From Streptomyces sp. NRRL F-5135 (GTDB lineage Bacteria > Actinomycetota > Actinomycetes > Streptomycetales > Streptomycetaceae): DNA of 64,000 bases. Under the pieces are notes generated by a model. That model was given only the letters and a program-made list of their open reading frames with translations. It was not told the DNA's origin and made no database searches. The translations under genes were made by a program, and so were the position numbers. This document shows positions 28,124 through 38,400 of this stretch, one piece after another. Location of the stretch: NCBI RefSeq assembly GCF_000719775.1, contig NZ_JOHR01000026.1, positions 1 to 64,000 of the forward strand, in the 5' to 3' direction. Numbering within the stretch: the first letter of the stretch is position 1; every line of letters starts with the position of its first letter.

Positions 28124-28199
28124 GAACTTACTTGCCGCCCGGCAAGTTCACTACACTGGGGAAGGTAGACCCACTCCTAGCCGGTCGTCAAGTAAGTTC
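28124..28199. promoter_or_regulatory. TetR operator region between MFS and tetR genes
   Basis: A perfect palindrome ACTTGCCG-CC-CGGCAAGT lies at 28130-28147. The 11-mer GAACTTACTTG at 28124-28134 recurs inverted as CAAGTAAGTTC at 28189-28199. A -35-like TTACTT (28128-28133) and -10-like TACACT (28152-28157), 18 bases apart, overlap the palindrome and would drive the TetR gene. The layout suggests autoregulation and repression of the exporter. Confidence 0.65.
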
Positions 28200-28215
28200 T
28201 TTCTCGGGAGAGCAC

Positions 28216-28803
28216 ATGGGCAGCAGCACGCAGCACCCACGGCGGGGCAACACCCGCCAGCGCATCCAGGACGTCGCCCTGGAGCTCTTCGCCGAGCAGG
28301 GCTACGAGAAGACCTCGCTGCGGGAGATCGCGGAACGGCTGGATGTCACGAAGGCGGCGCTCTACTACCACTTCAAGACCAAGGAAGACATCCTGATCAG
28401 CCTCTTCGAGGACCTGAGCCGGCCGGTGGACGAACTGGTCGAGTGGGGCGCGGCGCAGCCGAGCACCCTGGAGACCAAGAAGGAGATCCTGCGCCGCTAC
28501 GGCGTGGCACTGGCGGGCGCGGCGCCGCTCTTCCGCTTCATGCAGGAGAACCAGGCGACGGTGCGCGAGCTGAGCATCGGCGACTTGTTCAAGAAGCGCA
28601 TGATGAAGCTGATGGACCTGGTCATGGATCCCGACGCGGACATGCCCGACCGGGTGCGCTGCTTCAGCGCGCTGTTCACGATGCACGCGGGGATGCTGGC
28701 CCTCAAGGACGTCGAGGGAGACCCCGAGGAAAAGCGCGCGGCCATCCTCGAGGTCTCCACCGATCTGATCACCCAGGCGCACACACCGAGCCGTACGGCG
28801 TGA
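28216..28803 (+). CDS. TetR-family regulator of the divergent exporter
   Basis: This 195-aa repressor has an N-terminal HTH (RQRIQDVALELFAEQGYEKTSLREIAERLDVTKAALYYHFKTKED split over residues 14-58) and a helical ligand domain. ATG 28216 follows GGGAG. Divergent orientation to the MFS gene and the shared symmetric sites point to local control: binding of an exported compound would release repression. The ligand is unknown. Confidence 0.92.
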   Translation: MGSSTQHPRRGNTRQRIQDVALELFAEQGYEKTSLREIAERLDVTKAALYYHFKTKEDILISLFEDLSRPVDELVEWGAAQPSTLETKKEILRRYGVALAGAAPLFRFMQENQATVRELSIGDLFKKRMMKLMDLVMDPDADMPDRVRCFSALFTMHAGMLALKDVEGDPEEKRAAILEVSTDLITQAHTPSRTA

Positions 28804-28806
28804 CAC

Positions 28807-28865
28807 GAAGCACCCCGGGGGTACCGGGGCGCTTCGCGACGGCGCCGCGGCCACGCGGCGCCGTC
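28807..28865. terminator. Two tandem hairpins between convergent genes
   Basis: The first hairpin (28807-28818 with 28824-28835) has 12-base arms with one mismatch; the second (28838-28849 with 28854-28865) has perfect 12-base arms and a 4-base loop. Both lie between the convergent tetR and M23 genes. Confidence 0.7.
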
Positions 28866-28918
28866 GGTCACACGTCGACGCCGGTCATTCGTCGACGCGA
28901 GTCATTCCCCGACGCGGA

Positions 28919-29632
28919 TCAGAGGTTCACACCGACGGACCGCAGGAACGGCACCGGGTCGACGGCCGAGCCGTAGTTCGGGGTCGTACGGATCTCGAAG
29001 TGCAGGTGCGGGCCGCTGGAGTTGCCGGTGTTGCCGGACAGGGCGATCTTCTGGTCCGTCTTCACCTGCTGGCCGACGGACACGTCTATCTGGGACAGGT
29101 GCGCGTACTGCGAGTACGTGCCGTCCTTGTGCTTGATCACGATCGCGTTGCCGTACGCGGGGCCGTCACCTGCGCCGTTCGGGCCGGCCTTGACGACGGT
29201 GCCCTGGTGGGCGGCGTGGACCGGGGTGCCGACCGGCACGGCGAAGTCCTGGCCGGAGTGCTTGTGCGCCCACATGTTGCCGCCGCGGCCGAAGCTCGCG
29301 CTCAGCGCGTACTTCTTGACCGGGTCGGTCCAGGAGGCGGCCTTCTTCGCCGCGGCCTTCGCCTCGGCGGCCTTGGTCTTCACCTGCTTCACCTCGGCCT
29401 GGTGGGCCTTCTCGGCGGCCTTGGCCTGTACGGCGGCCTGCTGGTGGACGGCGGCGGCCGTCGAGGTCGCGGTCGAGACGGACGAGGCGGCGGCCGCGGG
29501 CCCGCCGCCGGTCGCGGCGAACGCGGCCCCGGCCCCGCACGCCACCGTCACGCCGAGTCCGGCGGCGACGACGCCGGCGCGGGTACGCAGGGCGGACGGA
29601 CGGAACAGACGGGACTGGTTGCGCAGCGACAT
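28919..29632 (-). CDS. Secreted M23 (LytM) peptidase
   Basis: This 237-aa protein should cut peptidoglycan cross-bridges outside the cell. It has a signal peptide (basic SLRNQSRLFRPSALRTR, hydrophobic AGVVAAGLGVTVACGAGAAFA), an Ala/Lys/Gln-rich coiled region of about 60 residues (AAVQAKAAEKAHQAEVKQV), and the LytM domain with zinc ligands in HSGQDFAVPVG and HLHFEIRT. ATG 29632 has GGAGG nine bases upstream. I checked the leader for a ydaO riboswitch, common before Streptomyces wall hydrolases, and saw no match. Confidence 0.93.
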   Translation of the reverse strand: MSLRNQSRLFRPSALRTRAGVVAAGLGVTVACGAGAAFAATGGGPAAAASSVSTATSTAAAVHQQAAVQAKAAEKAHQAEVKQVKTKAAEAKAAAKKAASWTDPVKKYALSASFGRGGNMWAHKHSGQDFAVPVGTPVHAAHQGTVVKAGPNGAGDGPAYGNAIVIKHKDGTYSQYAHLSQIDVSVGQQVKTDQKIALSGNTGNSSGPHLHFEIRTTPNYGSAVDPVPFLRSVGVNL

Positions 29633-30171
29633 ACAGGAAACCTCCGGGCATGAATGGACCCGGCAGACATACCGGGCTTGCCACACCTTGGTAACCCGGA
29701 CTCCATCTCGCCCCAAAACCACCTATCTACGACAACCCGTCGTAACAACACAGACGACGATCCGCCTCTTGACGACCCACTCCCTTCCAATTAAAGGGTT
29801 GGCAAATGCGATGATTATGTCCGGTTTTAAAGGCATGTAGGACCGTACGGGAGGGGAAGTGAGACCTGCGTCACCGACCCGGGGAACGCACCGTCACGGA
29901 AAGAGCCGCCACCGATACGGCCGAAAGTCCCGGCGATTGCCAGACCGTATGACTATTCCGACTAGTAGGCCCGGAAATCGCTGTGCGCCTTGTCACGACC
30001 GGTGGGCAGAAATGCCGTCCGATTCGGGACCAAGGTCCCGCGTGGAACCGGGGAGCGCGGCGCCATACGCTTCGTGCCGTATCTGTACGTCCGGTCTGTA
30101 CGTCCGGCCCGGCGCGGTCCGCGACAGCGGGCCCGACCGGTTCGGCCAGGGGGACTCGACCAGGGGGAATG
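29633..30171. other. AT-richer intergenic region ahead of the NACHT cassette
   Basis: No gene is recognised in this 540-base gap. It has lower GC than its surroundings, especially 29700-29830 and 29930-29980. A TTGACG at 29769-29774 with TAAAGG 17 bases later could be a promoter toward the trypco2 gene, though far upstream. A small palindrome TACGAC-AACCC-GTCGTA lies at 29728-29744. The promoters of the M23 gene and of the cassette must both lie here. Confidence 0.4.
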
Positions 30172-30546
30172 ATGGCCAACGACGACCACGACTTCGACGG
30201 CATCGAACTGGCGGACGCCATCCAGTCCGTACGCGACCAGCTCCTCGACGCCGCCACGCGCGCCACGGACCGACCGCTGTCCTTCGAGGTCGGCGACATC
30301 CAGATGGAGTTCACCCTGGAGCTGCGCAAGGAGGTCAAGGGCGGCACCAAGGTCAAGGCCTGGGTCGTGGAGGCGGGCGCGGACGGCACCCGCGCCACCG
30401 GCCGTACGCACAAGGTCGCCTTCACCCTCACGCCGCGCGACGCCCGCACCGGCGCGCCCTGGAAGGTCGGCAACCCGGACCACGGGAGTACGGCGGGATT
30501 CGGCGGCCGCACGGGCGGGACGGACGCGGCGGGCGGTGCGCGGTGA
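30172..30546 (+). CDS. Trypco2-domain protein (trypsin co-occurring)
   Basis: This 124-aa soluble protein has the Trypco2 pattern: IELADAIQSVRDQLLDAA, then FEVGDIQMEFTLELRKEV, KVKAWVVEAGAD, THKVAFTLTP and a polar Gly-rich tail. The domain is known only from genomic co-occurrence with trypsin-like effector proteins in predicted NTP-dependent conflict systems (Aravind group); its biochemical role is open. ATG 30172 follows GGGGGA; ATG 30169 adds one Met. Its stop overlaps the start of the trypsin-NACHT gene (GTGA), so they are translationally coupled and likely act together. Confidence 0.88.
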   Translation: MANDDHDFDGIELADAIQSVRDQLLDAATRATDRPLSFEVGDIQMEFTLELRKEVKGGTKVKAWVVEAGADGTRATGRTHKVAFTLTPRDARTGAPWKVGNPDHGSTAGFGGRTGGTDAAGGAR

Positions 30547-33500
30547 GCGTGGAACGGGTCGTCGCGGTTTTCGGGGACGCCCAGGGGACAGGGGTGTTAC
30601 TCGATGCGTTCACCATCCTGACCTGCGCCCATGTCATCGGGAAGGAGAACCGTCCGACAGTCGCCCATCCGCGGCTGGCCGACCGGGTCCCGGCCGATGT
30701 GCGCTGGTCGGACGACCATCTCGACCTGGCGCTGCTGATATCGGAACGTCCCTGCCTCCGGAGACAGCCGGCCGTCGCGCTCCCGGAGATCCGCCTGGGT
30801 GAGGTCGCCACCACCGGCCCCCTGCCGCACTGCGAGATCGTAGGTTTCCCCCGGATCCAGCGGTACGGGGACGACGGCGCCCTGGACCTCGACCAGTACC
30901 CGGCCACCGTGCTGCCCTCGGCCGGTTCCGTGCGCGGCGCCCTGGTCTGCACGCTCGACCAGCCGGCGGCGGCCGAGCGCCACGACGGCACGTCCCCGTT
31001 GCAGGGGCTCTCCGGCGCCCCCGTGTTCGCGGGGGAGGTGTTGCTGGGCGTCGTCACCGAGGTACCGCGCGGGCGCGGCCACCTGCGCCTCGAAGGCGTG
31101 CCGGTGCCCGAGACCGCGATCCGGCGATTCACCAGGCTGTCGGCCCGCTTCGAACGGGTCACCGACCGCCACCCCCAGGACCACCTCTTCGAGGAGCGGT
31201 ACGCGAGAGCCCTCAAGGCCCGGTATCAGAAGACACGGATCTTCGGCATCGACGAGCTGAGCACCGGCGAGGCGACCTGGGACCTCGACACCGCGTATCT
31301 GAGCCTGGAAGCCGACCAGCAGAACCGGGAGACGCGAGGCCCCTTCGACGCCCACGCTCACAGTTCCCAGCCCCGCCGTATCCACGACCTGCTGGCGGAC
31401 CGCCCCCGCGCGGTCCTCCGGGGCGAGGCCGGCGCGGGCAAGACCACGCTGGTGTGGTGGCTCGCCTCGCACGCGGTCTGCGGGACCCTGAGCCCCGAAC
31501 TGGCGGAGCTGAACGGCCTGGTCCCCTTCGTCGTTCCCTTGCGCACCGTGCAGGCCCGGGGCTCCGGCCTGCCCACGCCCGGCAGGCTCCCGGCCGTGGC
31601 GGGCCTGCTGACGGACGACGCGCCGCCCGGCTGGGCGGTGCGTGTGCTGGAGTCGGGACGGGCCCTGCTCCTGGTGGACGGCGTGGACGAGGTCCCGGCG
31701 TCCGAACGCGACAACACACGTACCTGGCTGACGGAGCTGCTGAACCTCTATCCCCGCACCCGCTGCCTCGCCACCGTGCGCCCGCTCGCCGTGGAGACCG
31801 ACTGGCTGCGCTCGGAACGCTTCGAGGACCTGACCCTGCTCCCGATGCGGGACGAGGACATCCAGAAGTTCGTCACCGCCTGGCACACGGCCGCCCGGAT
31901 CGAATGCGACGCGTACGCCGACAGGGAACGCGCCGCGTCCGAGCAGGCGCACCTGGAGCACCTGGAGGGCGAACTCCGGGCGCAGTTCGAGCGGAACACG
32001 GCCCTGCGCACCCTCGCCCGGACGCCGCTGCTCTGCGCGGTCATCTGCGCCCTGCACCGCCGCCGGGGCGGCCTGCTGCCCGACACCCGCTGGGACCTCT
32101 ACCGGGCCACGCTCGCGATGCTCCTCGGCAGCCGGGACGCCCAGCGCAACATCGGCGTTCCCGAGGGCATCACCATGGGCTTCGACGAACACCAGGAGCT
32201 GTTGCAGGCCATCGCGGTCTGGCTGGTCCGAGGCGGACAGTCCCAGCTGTCGCACGAGGACGCGGAGCGGCAGATCGAGGGGGCGATGCGCCGGCTGCCG
32301 CATGTCAAGGCCCAAGGGCCGGCGTCGGCCGTGCTCACCTATCTGCTGAACCGCAGCGGGCTGCTGCAGGAACGCGTCGGCGATGTCGTCCAGTTCATCC
32401 ACCGGACCTTTCAGGACTACCTGGCCGCACGGGCGTTGGTGGAGGGCGGCAGCCTGCCGGAGCTGCTCAGGAACGCCCACAACGAGCAGTGGCACGACAC
32501 CGTCCTGCTGGCCGTCGGCCACTGCCGGCCGAACGAGGTCCGGCAGCTGATCGAGGGGTTGATCGAAGCCGGGGACGCGACGGACGATCCTGCCGTGCGC
32601 GAGTCGGTGCATGTCCTCGCCGCCCGCTGCTTCCTGGACGCCGTCGTCGTGGACGAGACGGTCGGGGAGCGGATAGCCACCCGGGTACGGACGCTGCTGC
32701 CGCCGCGGCCGGAGTCGGACCTGGAGGTGTTGGGTTCGCTGGCTGCCTATCTGCTGCCGCTGCTGCCCGATCCGGACGCGCTCACGAAGGAGGAAGCGGA
32801 GCGCACCGTCCGGCTCATCTCCCTGATCGGTGGCTCCGAGGCCGTTCCCGCCGCCGCTCGGTACGCACGGCACGGCGGCCGTGCGGTCCGCACTCTTCTC
32901 TGCCGGAACTGGTACCGGTTCCCGGCGGGGGAGTACGCCCGTCAGGTGCTGGCCGGCCTGCCCCTGGCCAATGAGGTGCTGATGGTGAGCGACCTGGAAC
33001 AGCTGCGGGAACTCGCCACGCTGCACCCCATGGGGGGCCTCGAGGTCGTGGGCGACATCACCGGCGACGAACTCCTCGATCACCTGCGTGATGTCCGCTG
33101 CGGGCAGCTGCATCTCAGCGGCAACGATGCCCTCCGGGACGTGTCGTTCCTCCCGGAGCTCACAGGGCTGACGGAGTTCAGTCTCTTCAGCTGCCCCATG
33201 GTGTCGGATCTCTCCGGCCTCGCCAGTTCGTCGGTCGAGCACCTGTTCCTGGACGAGAGCTCTTTCCGGCGGTCGGACCTCGCGCCGGTGCGGGAGATGC
33301 CGAAACTCAGGATGCTGTCGCTCAACTACTACGCGGAGTCTCCGGGCGCACAGCTCCCATCGCCGCATGCACGTGTCCGGCAGCTGGACATCATGATGGT
33401 CCGTCCACTCGATCTTTCCACCATCGGGGACTGGCCCTCGCTCCGCCACCTCGACCTGACCCTGGCCCCGGCCACGGACTCCACCCCCGCGCTGGACCTG

Positions 33501-33617
33501 ACTCCGCTGGTCGGCCTGACCGATCTCAAGGTCACCATTTCGTCCGTGCATGAGGACATCCCTCACACGCTGGTCGGCGCCGAACTCCTCGGTGACCGCC
33601 TGACCGTCCACGACTGA
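30543..33617 (+). CDS. Trypsin-NACHT-repeat protein (bacterial NLR-like)
   Basis: The 1024-aa protein has three parts. Residues 1-200 are a trypsin-like protease with triad candidates His30 (LTCAH), Asp61 (LDLALL) and Ser157 (GLSGAP). Residues 285-640 are a NACHT-type STAND NTPase: Walker A GEAGAGKTT (294-302), Walker B LLLVDGVDE (Asp379, Asp382, Glu383), sensor Arg413 in ATVRP, and the FIHRTFQDYLAA signature at 618-629. A helical region follows, then degenerate leucine-rich-type repeats (about 850-1000). By analogy with bacterial NACHT antiphage proteins, the repeats would sense, the NACHT would oligomerise and the protease would execute. Leu19 is a TTA codon (30597-30599), predicting bldA-dependent translation. 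GTG 30543 overlaps the trypco2 stop. Confidence 0.9.
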   Translation: MSVERVVAVFGDAQGTGVLLDAFTILTCAHVIGKENRPTVAHPRLADRVPADVRWSDDHLDLALLISERPCLRRQPAVALPEIRLGEVATTGPLPHCEIVGFPRIQRYGDDGALDLDQYPATVLPSAGSVRGALVCTLDQPAAAERHDGTSPLQGLSGAPVFAGEVLLGVVTEVPRGRGHLRLEGVPVPETAIRRFTRLSARFERVTDRHPQDHLFEERYARALKARYQKTRIFGIDELSTGEATWDLDTAYLSLEADQQNRETRGPFDAHAHSSQPRRIHDLLADRPRAVLRGEAGAGKTTLVWWLASHAVCGTLSPELAELNGLVPFVVPLRTVQARGSGLPTPGRLPAVAGLLTDDAPPGWAVRVLESGRALLLVDGVDEVPASERDNTRTWLTELLNLYPRTRCLATVRPLAVETDWLRSERFEDLTLLPMRDEDIQKFVTAWHTAARIECDAYADRERAASEQAHLEHLEGELRAQFERNTALRTLARTPLLCAVICALHRRRGGLLPDTRWDLYRATLAMLLGSRDAQRNIGVPEGITMGFDEHQELLQAIAVWLVRGGQSQLSHEDAERQIEGAMRRLPHVKAQGPASAVLTYLLNRSGLLQERVGDVVQFIHRTFQDYLAARALVEGGSLPELLRNAHNEQWHDTVLLAVGHCRPNEVRQLIEGLIEAGDATDDPAVRESVHVLAARCFLDAVVVDETVGERIATRVRTLLPPRPESDLEVLGSLAAYLLPLLPDPDALTKEEAERTVRLISLIGGSEAVPAAARYARHGGRAVRTLLCRNWYRFPAGEYARQVLAGLPLANEVLMVSDLEQLRELATLHPMGGLEVVGDITGDELLDHLRDVRCGQLHLSGNDALRDVSFLPELTGLTEFSLFSCPMVSDLSGLASSSVEHLFLDESSFRRSDLAPVREMPKLRMLSLNYYAESPGAQLPSPHARVRQLDIMMVRPLDLSTIGDWPSLRHLDLTLAPATDSTPALDLTPLVGLTDLKVTISSVHEDIPHTLVGAELLGDRLTVHD

Positions 33618-33634
33618 CCGCCACGCGACAAAAG

Positions 33635-33685
33635 GGGGCTGCCCCGGACCGTTTCCCATGATGGGAAACGGTCCGGGGCAGCCCC
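33635..33685. terminator. Perfect 25-bp bidirectional terminator
   Basis: Arms of 25 bp (33635-33659 and 33661-33685) are perfectly complementary around one central base. The minus-strand continuation reads CCCTTTTG, a short T-run suited to clpC. It separates the convergent NACHT gene and clpC and is an unusually strong insulator. Confidence 0.9.
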
Positions 33686-33712
33686 TTCACGCCTTCACGC
33701 GCGTCTGACGTC

Positions 33713-36235
<2,523 letters not shown>

Positions 36236-36668
36236 CGTTAATCGCTCCTCAGAGCGGTCAGGCAGTAAAGGGGTCGGTCCCCTCCCTGTCCTTCCGCAGC
36301 TTAGTCCCGCAAGCGGGGACCGCTCATTCCAACTGCCGACTACCCGTCCCAGGCTTCCAGCCCCGAACGCCGGACAACAGCTTCAACCCGATGGTGCGAG
36401 ACGATGTTCCCGCAGGCCAGACAGATACCCGCACCATCAGTACGCCGATGGCGAACGTGAAGCCCTCCGACACCGCGTGTCGCCCCTTCCCACTAGGAAT
36501 GTCTTACCCGCAAGCACGGACACTCCATGCGGCACGCCCCGGTTCCCTCCGCTACGGGCGAACATCCTTGCGTTCCCGAATACGCTCGTACGCCCCGGAT
36601 CTCCAACGCTGCGCGTCCGATGGGGAACGCGACGTAACCATGAGGGGCGCGGGGAAGTTGCTCCGTGC
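36236..36668. other. Intergenic region upstream of clpC
   Basis: This 433-base gap between divergent genes holds no recognised gene. It contains the short symmetric CCCGC-AA-GCGGG at 36306-36317, about 70 bases from the clpC start, and must hold the clpC promoter. The rest shows nothing I can name. Confidence 0.4.
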
Positions 36669-37382
36669 ATGGCCTTCACCGTCCCGCCGTCCCGCACGGG
36701 TCCGCCGCCCTGCCCGACCTCCCCGCGCCGCGCCCCGGTCCCGCCGCGCGAGAACCGGCCGCCGCAGCCGGCGCCGCCGGGGCCCGTGCCGCGCGTCGCG
36801 CCGATCGATCCGCCGGGGGAAGACGGTCGTGCGCTCTGGTACGAGAACGAGTTCGGCTGGCCGACAGTGCCCGGACCGCCCGCCATGCTGCTGACGGGGT
36901 TCCGCTTCGACGTGCTGGAGATGCCCTCGGACGCGGGCGCGGCCGTCCTGCGACGCATGGGCCCGGCCGTCGGCCCCGTGATGCTCCACGGCAGGCGCAT
37001 GGGCTTTCTGGTGGCCCCTGGAAGCGCCGAGGAGCTGCCGGGGCTGCTGGACTGGCTGGAGTGGGGCGGCCTGGCCCTCGGGCTGACCGCTCTGGGCACG
37101 GACGGCCGCACGGCGGCCCCCGCACCGCCCCATTGGCCGCGAGTCGCCGGTCCGGGGGGCGCCGTGTGGCTGCGGCCCCCCGGCCCTGGACGTGAGGTGG
37201 TGCCGGAGCTGCCCGCGCTCGCCCCGTTCGGGCACGGCAGCGTCACCGGCGACGGGGGCAGGAGTGGTCACGCCCCCGATCTCGTACGACTCCTGGACGC
37301 GGCGGCCACCGAGTGCCACCGGGCCCGGCTGCTGCGTGGAAATACGCCGCGTACGAATACTCAGCCGTTGGCCTTCTCGTAG
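36669..37382 (+). CDS. SCO3374-family conserved protein
   Basis: This 237-aa protein has a Pro-rich N-terminal 50 residues and a conserved core with ALWYENEFGWPTVPGPP, LTGFRFDVLEMP, GPVMLHGRRMGFLVAPGSAEELPGLLDWLEWGG. The pattern faintly recalls the N-terminal domain of actinobacterial primase/polymerase-like proteins, but active-site residues are not evident and the function is unknown. The 3' end overlaps the 3' end of the convergent lsr2 gene by 22 bases. Confidence 0.75.
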   Translation: MAFTVPPSRTGPPPCPTSPRRAPVPPRENRPPQPAPPGPVPRVAPIDPPGEDGRALWYENEFGWPTVPGPPAMLLTGFRFDVLEMPSDAGAAVLRRMGPAVGPVMLHGRRMGFLVAPGSAEELPGLLDWLEWGGLALGLTALGTDGRTAAPAPPHWPRVAGPGGAVWLRPPGPGREVVPELPALAPFGHGSVTGDGGRSGHAPDLVRLLDAAATECHRARLLRGNTPRTNTQPLAFS

Positions 37383-37696
37383 GCCTCACGGATCTCGGCG
37401 GGAACGCGGCCACGGTCGTTGACGCTGTAGCCGTTCTCCTTCGCCCACTTGCGGATTTCCGCGGTGTCCTTGTTCCCGCCCGTGGCGACGCGGCCCTTGC
37501 CACGGCCACCGGAAGCACGGCCACCGGTCCGCCGGCCGCCCTTCGTGTACGGGTCGAGGAGCCCGCGCAGCTTGTCCGCATTGGCGGTGGTGAGGTCAAT
37601 CTCGTACGTCTTGCCGTCCAGCGCGAACGTCACCGTCTCGTCCGCCTCGCCACCGTCGAGGTCATCGACAAGAAGGACCTGAACCTTCTGTGCCAC
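37361..37696 (-). CDS. lsr2: Nucleoid-associated silencer Lsr2
   Basis: Lsr2 binds the minor groove of AT-rich DNA, bridges it and silences acquired genes. The 111-aa protein has the N-terminal dimerisation domain (AQKVQVLLVDDLDGGEADET, FALDGKTYEIDLT) and a C-terminal DNA-binding domain with the AT-hook-like RGR in NDRGRVPAEI, after a basic Arg/Gly linker. GTG 37696 follows AAAGGAAA. The frame continues upstream from an ATG at 37711, but the family start is the GTG. Confidence 0.95.
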   Translation of the reverse strand: MAQKVQVLLVDDLDGGEADETVTFALDGKTYEIDLTTANADKLRGLLDPYTKGGRRTGGRASGGRGKGRVATGGNKDTAEIRKWAKENGYSVNDRGRVPAEIREAYEKANG

Positions 37697-37851
37697 CGGA
37701 TTTCCTTTCATCGAAAATGCAGTACGCGGAAAGGAAACCGCTTTTCTCCTGAAAACACAAACCCCCGGCAGAGGTTCAGTCGGGCACCGAGACGGGAAAC
37801 GTACGCGATTCGGACATAGGGTTCCCGACGGGTTCCGGTGGGTTCCGGCGA

Positions 37852-38391
37852 TCACAGATGCAGAAGCATCCGGCTGTTGCCCAAGGTGTTCGGCTTCACC
37901 CGTTCGAGACCGAGGAACTCCGCAACACCCTCGTCATAGGAACGCAGCAGCTCTCGGTAGACATCCCGGTCGACCGGAGTCTCGCCGATCTCCACGAAGC
38001 CGTGCTTGGTGAAGAACTCCACTTCGAAGGTGAGGCAGAATACGCGCCGCACTCCCAGCCAGCGGGCCGTCTCCAACATCTTGTCCAGGAGTTCGTGCCC
38101 GGCGCCGGTGCCCCTGGCCACGGGATCCACGGCGAGTGTGCGCACTTCGGCGAGGTCTTCCCACATCACGTGCAAGGCCCCACAGCCGATGACGTGGGCG
38201 TCCTCGTCGCGTTCCGCCACCCAGAACTCCTGGATGTCCTCGTAAAGAGTCACCGGCGCTTTGTCGAGCAGGATGCCCCGCCGTACGTACGGGTCCACAA
38301 GACGGCGGACCGCGGGCACATCCCGGGTCCTGGCCCGCCTGATCGTGAGGGCATTACGCGCGGCATTGGGAGAGGACGGGCTCGAGGACAT
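37852..38391 (-). CDS. Amino-acid N-acetyltransferase (GNAT, ArgA-like)
   Basis: This 179-aa GNAT protein resembles the short N-acetylglutamate synthase of mycobacteria, the first step of arginine synthesis. The acetyl-CoA loop is visible as VDPVARGTGAGHELLDKML, preceded by CGALHVMWEDLAEVRTLAV and followed by VFCLTFEVEFFTKHGF. ATG 38391 lies 9 bases after the BlaI-type gene stop on the same strand, so co-transcription is likely. The substrate assignment is from family resemblance. Confidence 0.87.
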   Translation of the reverse strand: MSSSPSSPNAARNALTIRRARTRDVPAVRRLVDPYVRRGILLDKAPVTLYEDIQEFWVAERDEDAHVIGCGALHVMWEDLAEVRTLAVDPVARGTGAGHELLDKMLETARWLGVRRVFCLTFEVEFFTKHGFVEIGETPVDRDVYRELLRSYDEGVAEFLGLERVKPNTLGNSRMLLHL

Positions 38392-38400
38392 GACTGGACG

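Noticed and set aside
29633..29860. Possible ydaO (c-di-AMP) riboswitch before the M23 peptidase
   Set aside because: The position would suit one, and disA is in the window, but I could not find the conserved ydaO core segments on the minus strand.
36236..36668. HspR or ClgR operator for clpC
   Set aside because: Neither the HspR inverted repeat nor a convincing ClgR box is visible; only a short CCCGC/GCGGG symmetry was seen.
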